DNA of 64,000 nt, taken from contig OX352763.1 of the NCBI GenBank assembly GCA_947095585.1, forward strand, positions 42,520,010 through 42,584,009. Direction: 5' to 3'. Shown here in pieces: positions 56,471 to 64,000 of this stretch. Origin of the DNA: Nephrocerus scutellatus (Eukaryota; Arthropoda; Insecta; Diptera; Pipunculidae). The notes beneath the pieces were generated by a model that ran no database searches, was not told the origin of the DNA, and was given only the letters and a program-made list of their open reading frames with translations. Both the position numbers and the translations under genes were made by a program. Position 1 is the stretch's first letter; every line of letters starts with the position of its first letter.

Positions 56471-56654
56471 TCTAAGGATAATTAGAGTAATGTAGCTATA
56501 CTTTAAAATTCTTATTTTGTTAATAAAATTACGGCGATTTACCTTATAGATAGAATTTATTCTTTTTTCTACCTCTGCCTAATGAAGGCTGCGATATATA
56601 TACTAACATATATAACATAACATAATATAACAGATACAGCGTGTAATTTATCTA

Positions 56655-56767
56655 ATCAGAGATAAACATTTTAAAAAAAAATATGGGAACCCCTCTGCCC
56701 TGGGGTCCAATAACTTTAAAATTTTCGGAAAAAGTGTTGTCCATCGAAGATACACATGTGTATAAGC
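56655..56767 (-). mobile_element. HINE-like element, single unit
   Basis: GGGAACCCCTCTGCCCTGGG, GTCCAATAACTTTAAAATTT and GTTGTCCATCGAAGATACAC, ATGTGTATAA on the plus strand make one minus-oriented unit. Confidence 0.6.
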
Positions 56768-56784
56768 ATAATACTCGTAGTGTG

Positions 56785-56905
56785 GTTAGCAAAGTGAGCA
56801 TACGAATGTAACGCAAAATTACTTCCAACCCCGGGAATAGTTTGTTAATAGAACAAAAGACCAGCTAGTTAGAGAGAAACATTTACTCAAAATCACATAT
56901 GAAGC
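56785..56905 (+). repeat. Dispersed repeat B, copy 4 (partial)
   Basis: TTAGCAAAGTGAGCATACGA, AACGCAAAAT, CCCCGGGAATAGTTTGTTAA, TAGAACAAAAGACCAGC, AGAGAGAAAC correspond, with more divergence, to the second half of copy 3. Confidence 0.5.
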
Positions 56906-57157
56906 GCGCTATAAAATAGAGCTTTTATTTTAACGGCTTGATCTCTGATTTATCAGATCTGAGTGGTGAACAGAGATATCACTCAATATATTGCCAGAAA
57001 TAATAAAAAGAAGAATGAGATCAAAAGCTTTTGTGTATTTTTTTCGTTTTAAGCTATAAAGATGCGCCTAAAAGGTTGCTATTTAATAGTGGAGAGACGA
57101 TGCTACCAGCCCTGCTGTTCGGTATGCTGAAGACGAGTATTATAAATAACATTCCTA

Positions 57158-57185
57158 TCTTGATAGATAGATAGATAGAAAGATT
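57158..57185 (+). repeat. (GATA)n microsatellite
   Basis: GATAGATAGATAGATAGAAAGA, at the left edge of the bacterial-type segment. Confidence 0.85.
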
Positions 57186-57405
57186 GATAAATAATGCTAA
57201 ATAATAAAGCGGAGCATGTAATATTAATAACTGTATTGCCGTTCCTAATGTTAATTATTTCCTATTTATTAAACGATCTATTATTCGGCTCTTTTGTTAC
57301 CGTCTAGTTTTAGCTTATTAACTCGAGAACGACTAATTGTGGTTAAGCCTATTTCTGCTCCTGAGAACCAAAATGATAAAACTAACAAAATAAAAATTGC
57401 TGATT
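57165..57405 (-). pseudogene. Bacterial CNNM/DUF21 (CorC/TlyC-type) membrane protein, N-terminal fragment
   Basis: Minus-strand reading from 57404: SAIFILLVLSFWFSGAEIG, then LTTISRSRVNKLKLDGNKRA, then after frame shifts IIDRLINRK, LTLG and GNTVINITCSALLFSIIYQS. This is the start of the DUF21 domain: a first membrane helix, the hallmark FSG-AE motif, a basic R-R-K-L loop, then LLGNT-x-N. Bacterial members put a CBS pair and a CorC-HlyC domain after it and act in ion transport; those parts are absent. Despite the historical 'hemolysin' label, the family is not a proven toxin. At least two frame changes and stops make it non-functional here. It abuts an argD fragment in the same orientation but a different frame. 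Confidence 0.72.
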
Positions 57406-57527
57406 ATTTTATTAGCTAGTTCTACTCCCATTAGTAACCCTTCTCCACGAACTCCTGAAATCATCTCAGGAAATTCACTAGCTAAACCCATTAGCCTTTC
57501 CTTTATATATTTACTAATTCTCTTAAC
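57399..57527 (-). pseudogene. argD: Bacterial ArgD-type (class III) aminotransferase, C-terminal region fragment
   Basis: Minus-strand frame from 57524: KRISKYIKERLMGLASEFPE, then MISGVRGEGLLMGVELANK. The pattern 'L-x-x-L-x-x-E-F-P-x-x-I-x-x-VRG-x-G-L-x-x-G-x-E-L' is the small-domain signature shared by acetylornithine/ornithine aminotransferases and relatives, PLP enzymes of about 390-430 residues. Only about 40 residues remain, far from the PLP lysine. Animals have related aminotransferases, so the bacterial call leans on the flanking bacterial fragments. ArgD rather than another class III member is a best guess. Confidence 0.62.
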
Positions 57528-57839
57528 ATGACAAAAAAGACCTCTTTCAGCATAATATCGAGTACTTCTACGAGTATCTTAATATTTCTTAATACAAAAA
57601 CTATACTTAACATCTCGCTTGCTGGTTTCACTTTATTTACTATTCTAGTGGCAGCTGCGTTAATACTTGGTATAGAGGTAAAAGGTGCGAAACGATGGTT
57701 ACATGTTGTCAAAATTGCAGTTCAACCATCTGAGTTCATAAGGTTAATTTTTTCTGTTGTTATAGCTAGTATCTTGGTCATCAGAACGAGGTTTTACAAT
57801 GCACATATTAATCATAATATTTCTGTTAGTTTACATTGA
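57528..57839 (+). pseudogene. ftsW: Bacterial FtsW/RodA (SEDS) peptidoglycan glycosyltransferase fragment
   Basis: The open frame reads LNTKTILNISLAGFTLFTIL, AAALILGIEVKGAKRWLHV and VKIAVQPSEFIRLIFSVVIA then SILVIRT. The loop 'G-x-E-x-KGA-x-RW-(L/I)' followed by 'x-QPSEF-x-(K/R)' between two membrane helices is diagnostic of SEDS proteins. FtsW polymerises lipid II at the bacterial septum and has no animal homologue. The family is about 350-400 residues; here about 100 remain, from the first third to the middle. The frame decays after FYNAHINHN. The first ~12 residues are doubtful. It runs opposite to its two bacterial neighbours, so the segment is rearranged. Confidence 0.85.
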
Positions 57840-58180
57840 GTATGTAAACGAGTTGAGTAAAGAAGAAATGGCACAAGCAAGACTCTGCAGCTACTGAATT
57901 ATATCTTGTCCTTTATAGTGAGTTATGAGTTAGTATTTTTTCACGGATGATATACTTGATGATAAGAGAATTATGCTGCAAGACATTGACGAATCCTCTT
58001 GGCGGATAAATTTTATATTTATCATAAATTTATCAATTTTAGAATTAAATTTTCAGGCAATTTTCTCAAATCACAAATCTTATGTATGCCATTTTGATTA
58101 TTTATTATATTTTAATATTTTCCGCAGGATAAGCTTACTGTACACTTACAATCGCCAATAATTGTCGAAATTTTATATTG
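57840..58180 (+). other. Possible continuation of the bacterial-type segment, unidentified
   Basis: Short readable stretches occur in different frames: YVNELSKEEMAQARLCSY (57823), KWHKQDSAATELYLVLYSEL (about 57869) and FFTDDILDDKRIMLQDIDES (about 57936). The last lies in an ORF to 58161. They have protein-like composition but I cannot assign them. They may be more endosymbiont debris or chance. Confidence 0.3.
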
Positions 58181-58189
58181 AGAAGAGTA

Positions 58190-58890
58190 TAGGATCGATT
58201 TGCAGAAATGTTTGGTTATTTGTTATTAAGTGGCATACCTCGAAGTGTCTATGCTGATTGGTGTCAACCGATAAAAAACTTGGTGTCGACAAGATAGCAA
58301 TTGGTCTGGTAGAAGAAGATAAATACGTTATTTTTAACAAATATTCTAGTCATCACTCAATATACAGAAATTTAATAAATTATATCAAACTTTTGAAAAA
58401 CGAAAGAATGTTTTTAATTCGTGTTTGAAAAAAAAATGGTGCCTTCTTTTATAATCTTCTGTGTACACTTTTCTTCATTTCTTAATTTACTCGATTATGG
58501 CTTAAAGCTCCGCAGTGTGATTATATTGGCAAATTGAAATCTGCAATAATATATCACCTTACAATTCTTTGACTGCAATTATTCCCCTCAAATAGTTTTT
58601 AATTTGTTGAACTTATTTTGAATCTTTGTATACGATTATCTTTGGCCAAAAAATAATAGCAACGGTTTCTGCAGTTCACAAACCCCATTATCCGGTCAAC
58701 GACTTTTTTCGTTCTGTTTGTATTCTTTCACGTGGGTCATTACCCTAACATGCGATGGTAGTTTGTTGATATCATCGTCGAAGCAATTTGAATATATCAG
58801 TGGCATTAGCATAGCATAGCTGATTTCGTTAGATAATCAATAATGATCTTAAGTTAGACGAGTTTTGACCTGACACCATGCATCATGGGT
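58190..58890. other. Intergenic stretch upstream of the second secreted-protein gene
   Basis: No gene recognised. TTTCACGTGGGTCATTAC at 58725 contains a TCACGT hexamer of the kind known from insect chorion promoters. It lies about 185 bp before the TATA box, farther than usual. Confidence 0.35.
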
Positions 58891-58910
58891 TGCCTGCGCG
58901 GACTGGAAAA

Positions 58911-58919
58911 CCTATAAAT
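58911..58919 (+). promoter_or_regulatory. TATA box of the 59001-59919 gene
   Basis: CTATAAATA, 82 bp before the ATG. Transcription would start near 58942 (around GATACAGCATTAC), leaving a 5' UTR of about 60 bases. Confidence 0.7.
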
Positions 58920-59000
58920 AGTTTTGGCAAACGATTTGATACAGCATTACAAATTGGGATTTCGTGGAAATCGTCCGCCGATCAGCACTGAATTAACAAC

Positions 59001-59919
59001 ATGACCGTGAAATTCGCATTAGCCACCATTCTCTTGGTTTTGGCTTTTGTGGCATCTGGAGGTAAGTTGCACCTGCTTAACAGCCGGTTTTTTTCACATA
59101 TTGAGTTTCTGCTCTTTATTTCCTTCAGTTCATAGTCGCAGCGTCCACAGGAACAGTGGCGCTTTTGCTGCCTTTGTTGACCACGACTCCCAATTGGACT
59201 TGTACGCGCAACCGGCAACAGCTGTTGAAACTCGTGATAATCATCGCGGCTATAGCCAGGCTCGTGTTTTTCCTGGTCCAATTACACTGACAACACTTGC
59301 TTCAAAGAAACTTCTTCTTCTGAAGATCAAAAAGCTCATTCCCATCTCGATGATTCTTTTGAGGTCAGGCAACACTAACGAGGCAGAGCTATTGCCGGTG
59401 TACCCGTCATCTGAGCTTCCGCCTAATGTGCACATTCTTCCAACACCAAATGGTGTTACTGGCCATAAGGATGTTCAGGCTATCGCCATTCCACCTGAAA
59501 TATACGAACACCTTGAGCTTAACGGACTCGCAAATTTGGAGGGTATTCAGACTTTAATCTCGGGATCCCCTGAAGACATTCCCACTGATCCAGAAAAAGC
59601 AAAAGTTCAAGTTTCCGCCTCCGATTCAGAAGATGAAGATGATGATGAACTGTATGTAAATGAAGCTGATGAAGAGCAGTTTCTCGAGGGAGCCTCCAAC
59701 GAGAAACCGGCCGCTGTTGTTGTTTCCGTAAAGCCCGCAACTCGCCGCACCAGTTCAAGCTCAGCTGATGGTGCTGCCCAACGTTTAAGACAAACAGCTG
59801 TCGAGGATCTGCCACTTTACCTCTACTCAGTAAAAGATATGCCAAAGCATACGAGCTCTGTTGAGCGCAAGATCTCTCGCAAGCCAGTCGTTCGTATTCA
59901 AAGCCGGCACAATTCTTAG
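59001..59919 (+). CDS. Secreted acidic/low-complexity protein, two exons, unknown family
   Basis: Exon 1 (59001-59061) starts at the first ATG after the TATA box and codes for a signal peptide (MTVKFALATILLVLAFVASG). A GTAAGT donor at 59062 and a TTTCCTTCAG acceptor ending at 59128 remove a 67-bp phase-1 intron. Exon 2 (59129-59919) runs to a TAG; total 283 residues. Residues 79-98 are a striking Lys/Leu run (SKKLLLLKIKKLIPI). Residues 105-165 are Pro- and Leu-rich without a known motif. Residues 183-212 are strongly acidic (SDSEDEDDDELYVNEADEE). The C-terminus is basic and Ser-rich. Clean frame, consensus splice sites, TATA box and polyadenylation signals make it a solid gene. The layout equals that of the gene at 8892-10809. 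A structural extracellular role is likely; the exact one is unknown. Confidence 0.88.
59062..59128 (+). other. Phase-1 intron, 67 bp
   Basis: GTAAGT at the 5' end; CTTTATTTCCTTCAG at the 3' end. Joining gives G|TT for valine, right after the predicted signal sequence. Confidence 0.88.
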
Positions 59920-59963
59920 GCCACCGTGAAACATTTTTGTATTTTGTTATTTCCTTTTCTTAA

Positions 59964-59981
59964 AATAAAAATATAAATAAA
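59964..59981 (+). promoter_or_regulatory. Polyadenylation signals of the 59001-59919 gene
   Basis: AATAAA at 59964-59969 and 59976-59981, 45-60 bp after the stop codon. Confidence 0.75.
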
Positions 59982-60054
59982 CTTCCTTATTTATTGTGAC
60001 AGATTTCCTATCGTCTGTTATCGATACGAGAAAATCATTAACTCTGCGTTGTAT

Positions 60055-60170
60055 TGTTCAGCTAAAGAAAGAATCTCTCAACCGAACTGTACATCTAAAG
60101 ATGGACTTGAGGGAAAATTGATGAGCACGCCAGGTATTGCTGTTGAATTTATGGGGAGGCAGTATTGAAC
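60055..60170 (-). mobile_element. CR1/Jockey-like fragment
   Basis: ACTGTACATCTAAAGATGGA, CTTGAGGGAAAATTGATGAG and TATTGCTGTTGAATTTATGG match, base by base with changes, 37470-37555 in the same orientation. It is the region coding for LEFNRNTRGA...TVKFRDS on the minus strand. Confidence 0.7.
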
Positions 60171-60369
60171 TCGCTATTTACCTTGAGCAACGGTGGACGT
60201 AGAAGTGATAAAACCTATATTTATACTCTGAAATACAGTTGCAAAGCAAAGCAACCTGGAGAAACAAATTTTCATAACACAACCAAACCCGTATTCATTA
60301 CAATGGACATTAACTTTGCAACGTAATACCTTATGAAAAATCTCATTTATTAAGATTTTTTTCGATAAT
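60171..60369. other. Short intergenic stretch, nothing recognised
   Basis: No feature seen. Confidence 0.5.
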
Positions 60370-60371
60370 TA

Positions 60372-60591
60372 GGGTGGCCCAACAAGAGCGCCTGACTTAA
60401 ATTGGCCGCCATTTTTTTAATACTAGTTGTATGGTGATTTTTTTGACATTTGTCACGTACAGACTACGCGATTTAAGAATATGGAGAATGGTTGCTTAAT
60501 TCAAAAATAAATGTTTTTTTTCTGTAAAATTTATATACAAAAATTTGAATTTGAATACAAGAGAATCCGGCGCTCTTATTGGGACACCCTT
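60372..60591. mobile_element. Tc1/mariner-like MITE with inverted ends
   Basis: Left GGGTGGCCCAACAAGAGCGCC (split as GGGTGGCCCAACAAGAGCGC + C); right, reversed, GGGTGTCCCAATAAGAGCGC + C, about 220 bp apart. TA stands immediately left, and TA one or two bases beyond the right end. No coding capacity. TA duplication and 21-23 bp ends suit a Tc1/mariner-type MITE. Confidence 0.72.
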
Positions 60592-60599
60592 TAGAACTG

Positions 60600-61280
60600 C
60601 AGTGTGTATAATTTATGTTCTTTCGGTTAAGTACTAAATGATTCCCGTTTTTCTCTTATTGAGATAGAATTCCTTTAGAATATCATGAAGGTGGTAATAA
60701 GAATAGTTGGAATTAAAAGTTCAATATTTTTGTCTGCTGCTAAGCTTTTTATAAAAATAAAAAAATTAAAAATGTGCTTAGAATGTGTTAATTATTACAA
60801 ATAATTACTCAGATTAGAGAACTGACACTTATTTGGCTTGCTATTTCAATACAAAGTTTGGTGTCAATTGCGATGGACATATATCAGGATGGGTTTTAAA
60901 AAAGGTACTAAATTCTTAGTTATAGTGAAGATTTATTTCCTTTTTTTTTAGAAATTACCTTAAATTATATTTAATTTAAATTTAAATCAAAACATTACTT
61001 TTTTTGGATAACAACAACAAATATTTTTAGGTCAGTGCTTTTAACGAGTACAGAGTTTCGTGGCACAAATATATGAATTTCGATATGTTACTGTAAAAGG
61101 TTTAATTTTAGTTATACCAAGTTGAGTCGATGTTTTAGATCAAAATTTTGTATAAAACTTAACCCTTTAGGGACAGCTCTTAGTCCGGTGGTGCTTAAAA
61201 TACAAAATTTGGCATGTGTCCTTTTTAAGACCTAAAAAAGCACCTTACAAAGTATGATAACCACACGTCCTTCATACTAG
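60600..61280. other. AT-rich intergenic stretch, nothing recognised
   Basis: No gene or repeat partner seen. Confidence 0.5.
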
Positions 61281-61284
61281 GTTC

Positions 61285-61550
61285 TACAGGAAGTTGCTTT
61301 TAAGCAACAACTGTCCATAGTGGTAAATAATACTGAGACAAATGTATGTATGAATTAGAGCACAAGTGAACTCCACCTTGGCAGTCTTTAAATCCTTGCG
61401 ATTGAGTAACAAGGCGTTGATAACAGTAGAAAATGCGCATGAACCATTTTTTTGATTTGTGATTAATTTTATAAAGCTCCATAGCATATCGCATAAGTTA
61501 ACTCCTCCCATGTGCTGATTATAGTCGTTTACTATAGCTGGTCGGGATAT
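61285..61550 (-). mobile_element. piggyBac-like transposase fragment
   Basis: Minus frame: RPAIVNDYNQHMGGVNLCDM, then (next frame) MELYKINHKSKKWFMRIF, and back to NALLLNRKD. The 'YN-x-HMGGV-D/N-x-x-D-M' block with the last catalytic Asp region, followed by 'KSKKW-x-x-R-I-F' and the 'N-A-x-L-L-x-R' helix, is the C-terminal DDE part of piggyBac transposases. Frame shifts show decay. No ends found. Confidence 0.82.
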
Positions 61551-61619
61551 ATGTGTACATATATTTTTTTCTCTAAAGCACCAACTCTTGTGAAAACGTT
61601 CTTTCCCTATTTATTGGGT

Positions 61620-62470
61620 TTTGTCGGATTGTACTGCCTGAGACTTGACCTCACCTTGAATGCTATAATCTGCTCATCCACACATTGAAATTCTTCTTGA
61701 GGCAATTCGTTGATCCTAGTTTCTAGTTGTCAACTTTTTTGACTACCTCTCCAGCAAAGTTGAGCTGAGAGCGGGTGTAAGAAGTGATCAGGGCTTTTGT
61801 TTTGGCAGTGTTTATCTTGAGTCCCACTTTGCTTACTTTGGTTTCTAGATTTTGGGCCATCATATGAAGGTCATTATCCGATGTGAGAGCAGGCAAACAT
61901 CTTCAGCGTAGTCTTGGTGTTTAAGGTAAGTTGTCATAGTCCATCGAATTCCAATGTTCCCTACCATCAGTGCTGCACTGAGTACATCGCTGATGACCAC
62001 CAGGAATAACAGGAAAAGGTGATAGTATGCACCCCTGACGTACTCCACTTTCGACTTCAAATCCCTCGGACACGTCACCGTTTTGTAGGACGTGACATTT
62101 ACTTCCTTCGTATATAGCTTTGATAATAGCTATAAGTTTTTCTGGGATACCCCTCATGCGCAAGGGCCAATAGATTTCAGCTGTCAAAAGCCTTCTCGGA
62201 GTCGATGAACAGTAGATGTAGCGGAGATCTATACTCGACGCATCGTTCTATTATGATCCGCAAGATGTTAATGTTATCGATGCAAGAGGATCCAGGGCGA
62301 AATCCTGCCTGTTCGACGTCGAAAGTTGAACCTAAATGCTCCCTTACGCGGTCTAACATGATTCTAGCTTTTATCTTGGCTACGGCCGTTAAAACGCATA
62401 TACCTCTCTAGTTCCCACATTCCATCAGATTTCCCTTTTTTGGTAGCTTGACGATCATCCATAATTTTTT
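61620..62470 (-). mobile_element. Another non-LTR retrotransposon reverse transcriptase, broken
   Basis: Minus-strand order: LPKKGNLMECGN, ICVLTAVAKIKARIMLDRVR, QAGFRPGSSCIDNINILRII, LHLLFIDSEKAFDS (first catalytic Asp), RGIPEKLIAIIKAIYEGSKC, VESGVRQGCILSPF, DYAEDVCLLSHR (YADD altered to YAED) and VSKVGLKINTAKTKAL. Several frame shifts. The sequence differs clearly from the RTE, CR1-like and R1/LOA-like families here. I do not assign a clade. Confidence 0.82.
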
Positions 62471-63074
62471 TAATTTTTTTTTTATTCTTAAAAATTTAAA
62501 ACAAAGAACCAAATTTACAAATCTTCATCAAAGGCCTGAATTGGAGTTCTCTCCGGTAAAATTGGTCAAGCTACGAGGAACCGCAGAGGATCTTCAAGAG
62601 CTCCATATGAGTCCAGCTTTTTCGCTCATCCTTGGTGCAATGTTTGGCGTTGGAGCTCATCGGCTCGATAGTTGTGCGTGCCTTTTTCGTTTGTTAGGCC
62701 TGGTACTACAAACGAATCCGGTACAATTCACTGTCGAGTTGTGGGCATTCAAGAAAGAAGTCAGCTAGTTCCTGAAAGACCGAATTTTTCAATGGAGGCT
62801 CCACGAATTTTGAAGGCTCATGTATGTAATTTTTTTTTTTTTTTTGTAATATTTTCTTGGTCAAGGTTTTTTGTAGTTTTCCTTGACCATGATCCATTCA
62901 TTGAAGCATTTGGACTCGCGTCGTTTTAGTTTCGTGAACGTTTTTTCCGTATGGATTTTTTCAATGAATCAGGGAGAATTCCGAGAAAATAAAATTGAAA
63001 CCGGCTACAAACGTGAGGAATGTGATATATTGTAAATCACATTTCTCCGATTTAATTCAAAATTTTAATAAAGG
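62471..63074. other. Unassigned stretch
   Basis: Plus ORF 62448-62768 and minus ORF 62706-62897 overlap. The minus one has LADFFLECPQLDSELYRIRL, which looks protein-like, but I cannot place it. A 15-T run is at 62831-62846. Confidence 0.3.
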
Positions 63075-63135
63075 GCTTAGCCCACCTTACTGCCGTGGCG
63101 CACGTCATTCAGGGAGTATTGGCAATAAGTTGGTT
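63075..63135 (-). repeat. Short repeat shared with the head of SINE copy 5
   Basis: Minus strand: TTGCCAATACTCCCTGAATG, ACGTGCGCCACGGCAGTAAG, GTGGGCTAAGCCCTTTATT matches 54091-54152. Confidence 0.75.
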
Positions 63136-63138
63136 TAA

Positions 63139-63430
63139 TAAGAGAATTAAGCTCGGTAGGCTTCGGTGGGCAGGAAACCTAGCTCGCATGAGCGAAGAGG
63201 ATCCTACTCGGAAAAAACTTTGTGGTAGGATTTATGGAACACGACAGCGGAGCCGGCCAAGCCTACGCTGGAAGGATGGCATAGACCAGGACGCCAATAG
63301 TTTAGAGATGCCAAACTGGATGACATCGGCTCGAAATCGGCACCGGTGGAGAGACTTTTTGCGGGGGGCCATAGCCGGAACCCGGTTATAGAGCCAAATG
63401 TGATAATGATGATAGTAATGATGATGATAG
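63139..63430 (+). mobile_element. RTE-clade non-LTR retrotransposon, copy e (3' end)
   Basis: RIKLGRLRWAGNLARMSEED, KLCGRIYGTRQRSRPSLRWK, MPNWMTSARNRHRWRDFL and a stop, then GAGCCAAATGTGATAATGAT and a GATGATAGT tail. 5'-truncated. Its tail abuts a CR1-like element at 63431. Confidence 0.88.
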
Positions 63431-64000
63431 TCTCCTGTCATCGCGAATCCCAAATCCCATGCCATTATCCATGAATGGCACTTGCATCGAAGAAACTGAA
63501 AATCTCGCAATTATCGTTGTGCGTTAACGACAAGTTTCGTTGGAATGACCACATATTTACCGTCGCCAAAAATGCTGCGAAATGTTTAGGTTTTTTAGCC
63601 CGGTGCAAGAAATATTTCACTCCCTCTGATCTGGCTACTATCTACAAGGCTTTTATTCGCCCTAAACTTGAGTACAATTGCCATATCTGGTCTGGTGCGC
63701 CTAAGACTACTTTGCATCAGCTAGATAGAATACAAAAACGCGCGATAAAACTTATCGGTGACAAAAATATAGCGAAATCAATAGATTCGCTTGAACACCA
63801 CAGGAACGTCTCTTGCTTGTCACTTTTTTATCGCTTCTTCTACCAGCGGTGCTCAAGAGAAATAGCCAGCTGCATGCCACATCTCCTTGAATTCAACCGC
63901 AATACTCGTGGCGCTCGAAATGCTCATCAGTGTACCCTTAAGCCCATCTTCGGACGTACAGTTAAGTTCAGGGATTCGTTCTTCAGCCGTACAACACGTA
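63431..64000 (+). mobile_element. CR1/Jockey-like retrotransposon, C-terminal part, cut by the window edge
   Basis: MNGTCIEETENLAII, then FRWNDHIFTVAKNAAKCLGF, CKKYFTPSDLATIYKAFIRP, LEYNCHIWSGAPKTTLHQLD and RIQKRAIKLIGDKNIAKSID then LEHHRNVSCLSLFYRFFYQR, LLEFNRNTRGARNAHQCTLK, RTVKFRDSFFSRTT. Apart from a frame change near 63520 the frame is open to the window end, so this is the best-preserved copy of the family. It carries the post-RT region; the catalytic RT core is not included. Confidence 0.88.

Noticed and set aside
57165..57405. Hemolysin toxin gene
   Set aside because: The name is historical; only an N-terminal DUF21 fragment with frame shifts is present, and the family is better described as CorC/CNNM-type ion transport.
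57165..57839. Whole segment as simple bacterial contamination of the assembly
   Set aside because: All three genes are truncated, frame-shifted and rearranged within 700 bp and are flanked by insect-type repeats. Contamination would normally give intact genes; still, this needs read support.
59519..59845. 108-codon minus-strand ORF
   Set aside because: Antisense of the real second exon at 59129-59919.

Overview
The window looks like gene-poor nuclear DNA of an insect, probably a fly. It is AT-rich and holds only two credible host genes, both with short GT-AG introns, an N-terminal signal peptide and AATAAA polyadenylation signals. Most of the rest is layered transposable-element debris. Assignment to Diptera is an inference from the style of the repeats and genes. 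No ribosomal, mitochondrial or other marker fixes the species.

Host genes. One gene lies on the minus strand at 8892-10809 and the other on the plus strand at 59001-59919. Each has a tiny first exon that is mostly signal peptide, a phase-1 intron of about 50-67 bp, and one long exon coding for a low-complexity, charged secreted protein. I recognise neither family. Their layout resembles insect eggshell, cuticle or other extracellular-matrix genes.

Mobile DNA. (1) An RTE-clade non-LTR retrotransposon is present in five copies, all broken. (2) A CR1/Jockey-like non-LTR element is present as seven fragments. (3) An R1/LOA-like element with an RNase H domain is present as three fragments. (4) A further reverse-transcriptase family, a piggyBac transposase fragment and a mariner-like transposase fragment occur once each. 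(5) Four Helitron ends or copies are visible, two of them complete non-autonomous elements with TC...CTAG ends inserted between A and T. (6) A very abundant element (about 20 pieces) has inverted AAATTCTCTA/TAGAGAATTT ends, a microsatellite near its 5' end and internal tandem units of about 120 bp. I interpret it as a Helentron-associated (HINE/DINE-1-like) element and call it the 'HINE-like' family. (7) A tRNA-derived SINE has five copies. (8) MITE-like elements with terminal inverted repeats include a hAT-type family with an 8-bp target duplication, and a foldback element at 22727-23293 with a perfect 10-bp target duplication. Insertions are nested: at 35093-39311 a CR1-like tail sits in an RTE copy, which sits in a HINE-like element. 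At 19525-22040 another RTE copy splits another HINE-like element.

Most unusual region. At 57165-57839 there are three adjacent fragments of bacterial genes: a CNNM/DUF21 (CorC/TlyC-type) membrane protein and an ArgD-type aminotransferase on the minus strand, and FtsW on the plus strand. FtsW is a cell-division glycosyltransferase with no insect counterpart. The simplest reading is old, rearranged DNA from a Wolbachia/Rickettsiales-type endosymbiont inserted in the insect genome.

The remaining stretches are AT-rich intergenic DNA in which I see no gene.
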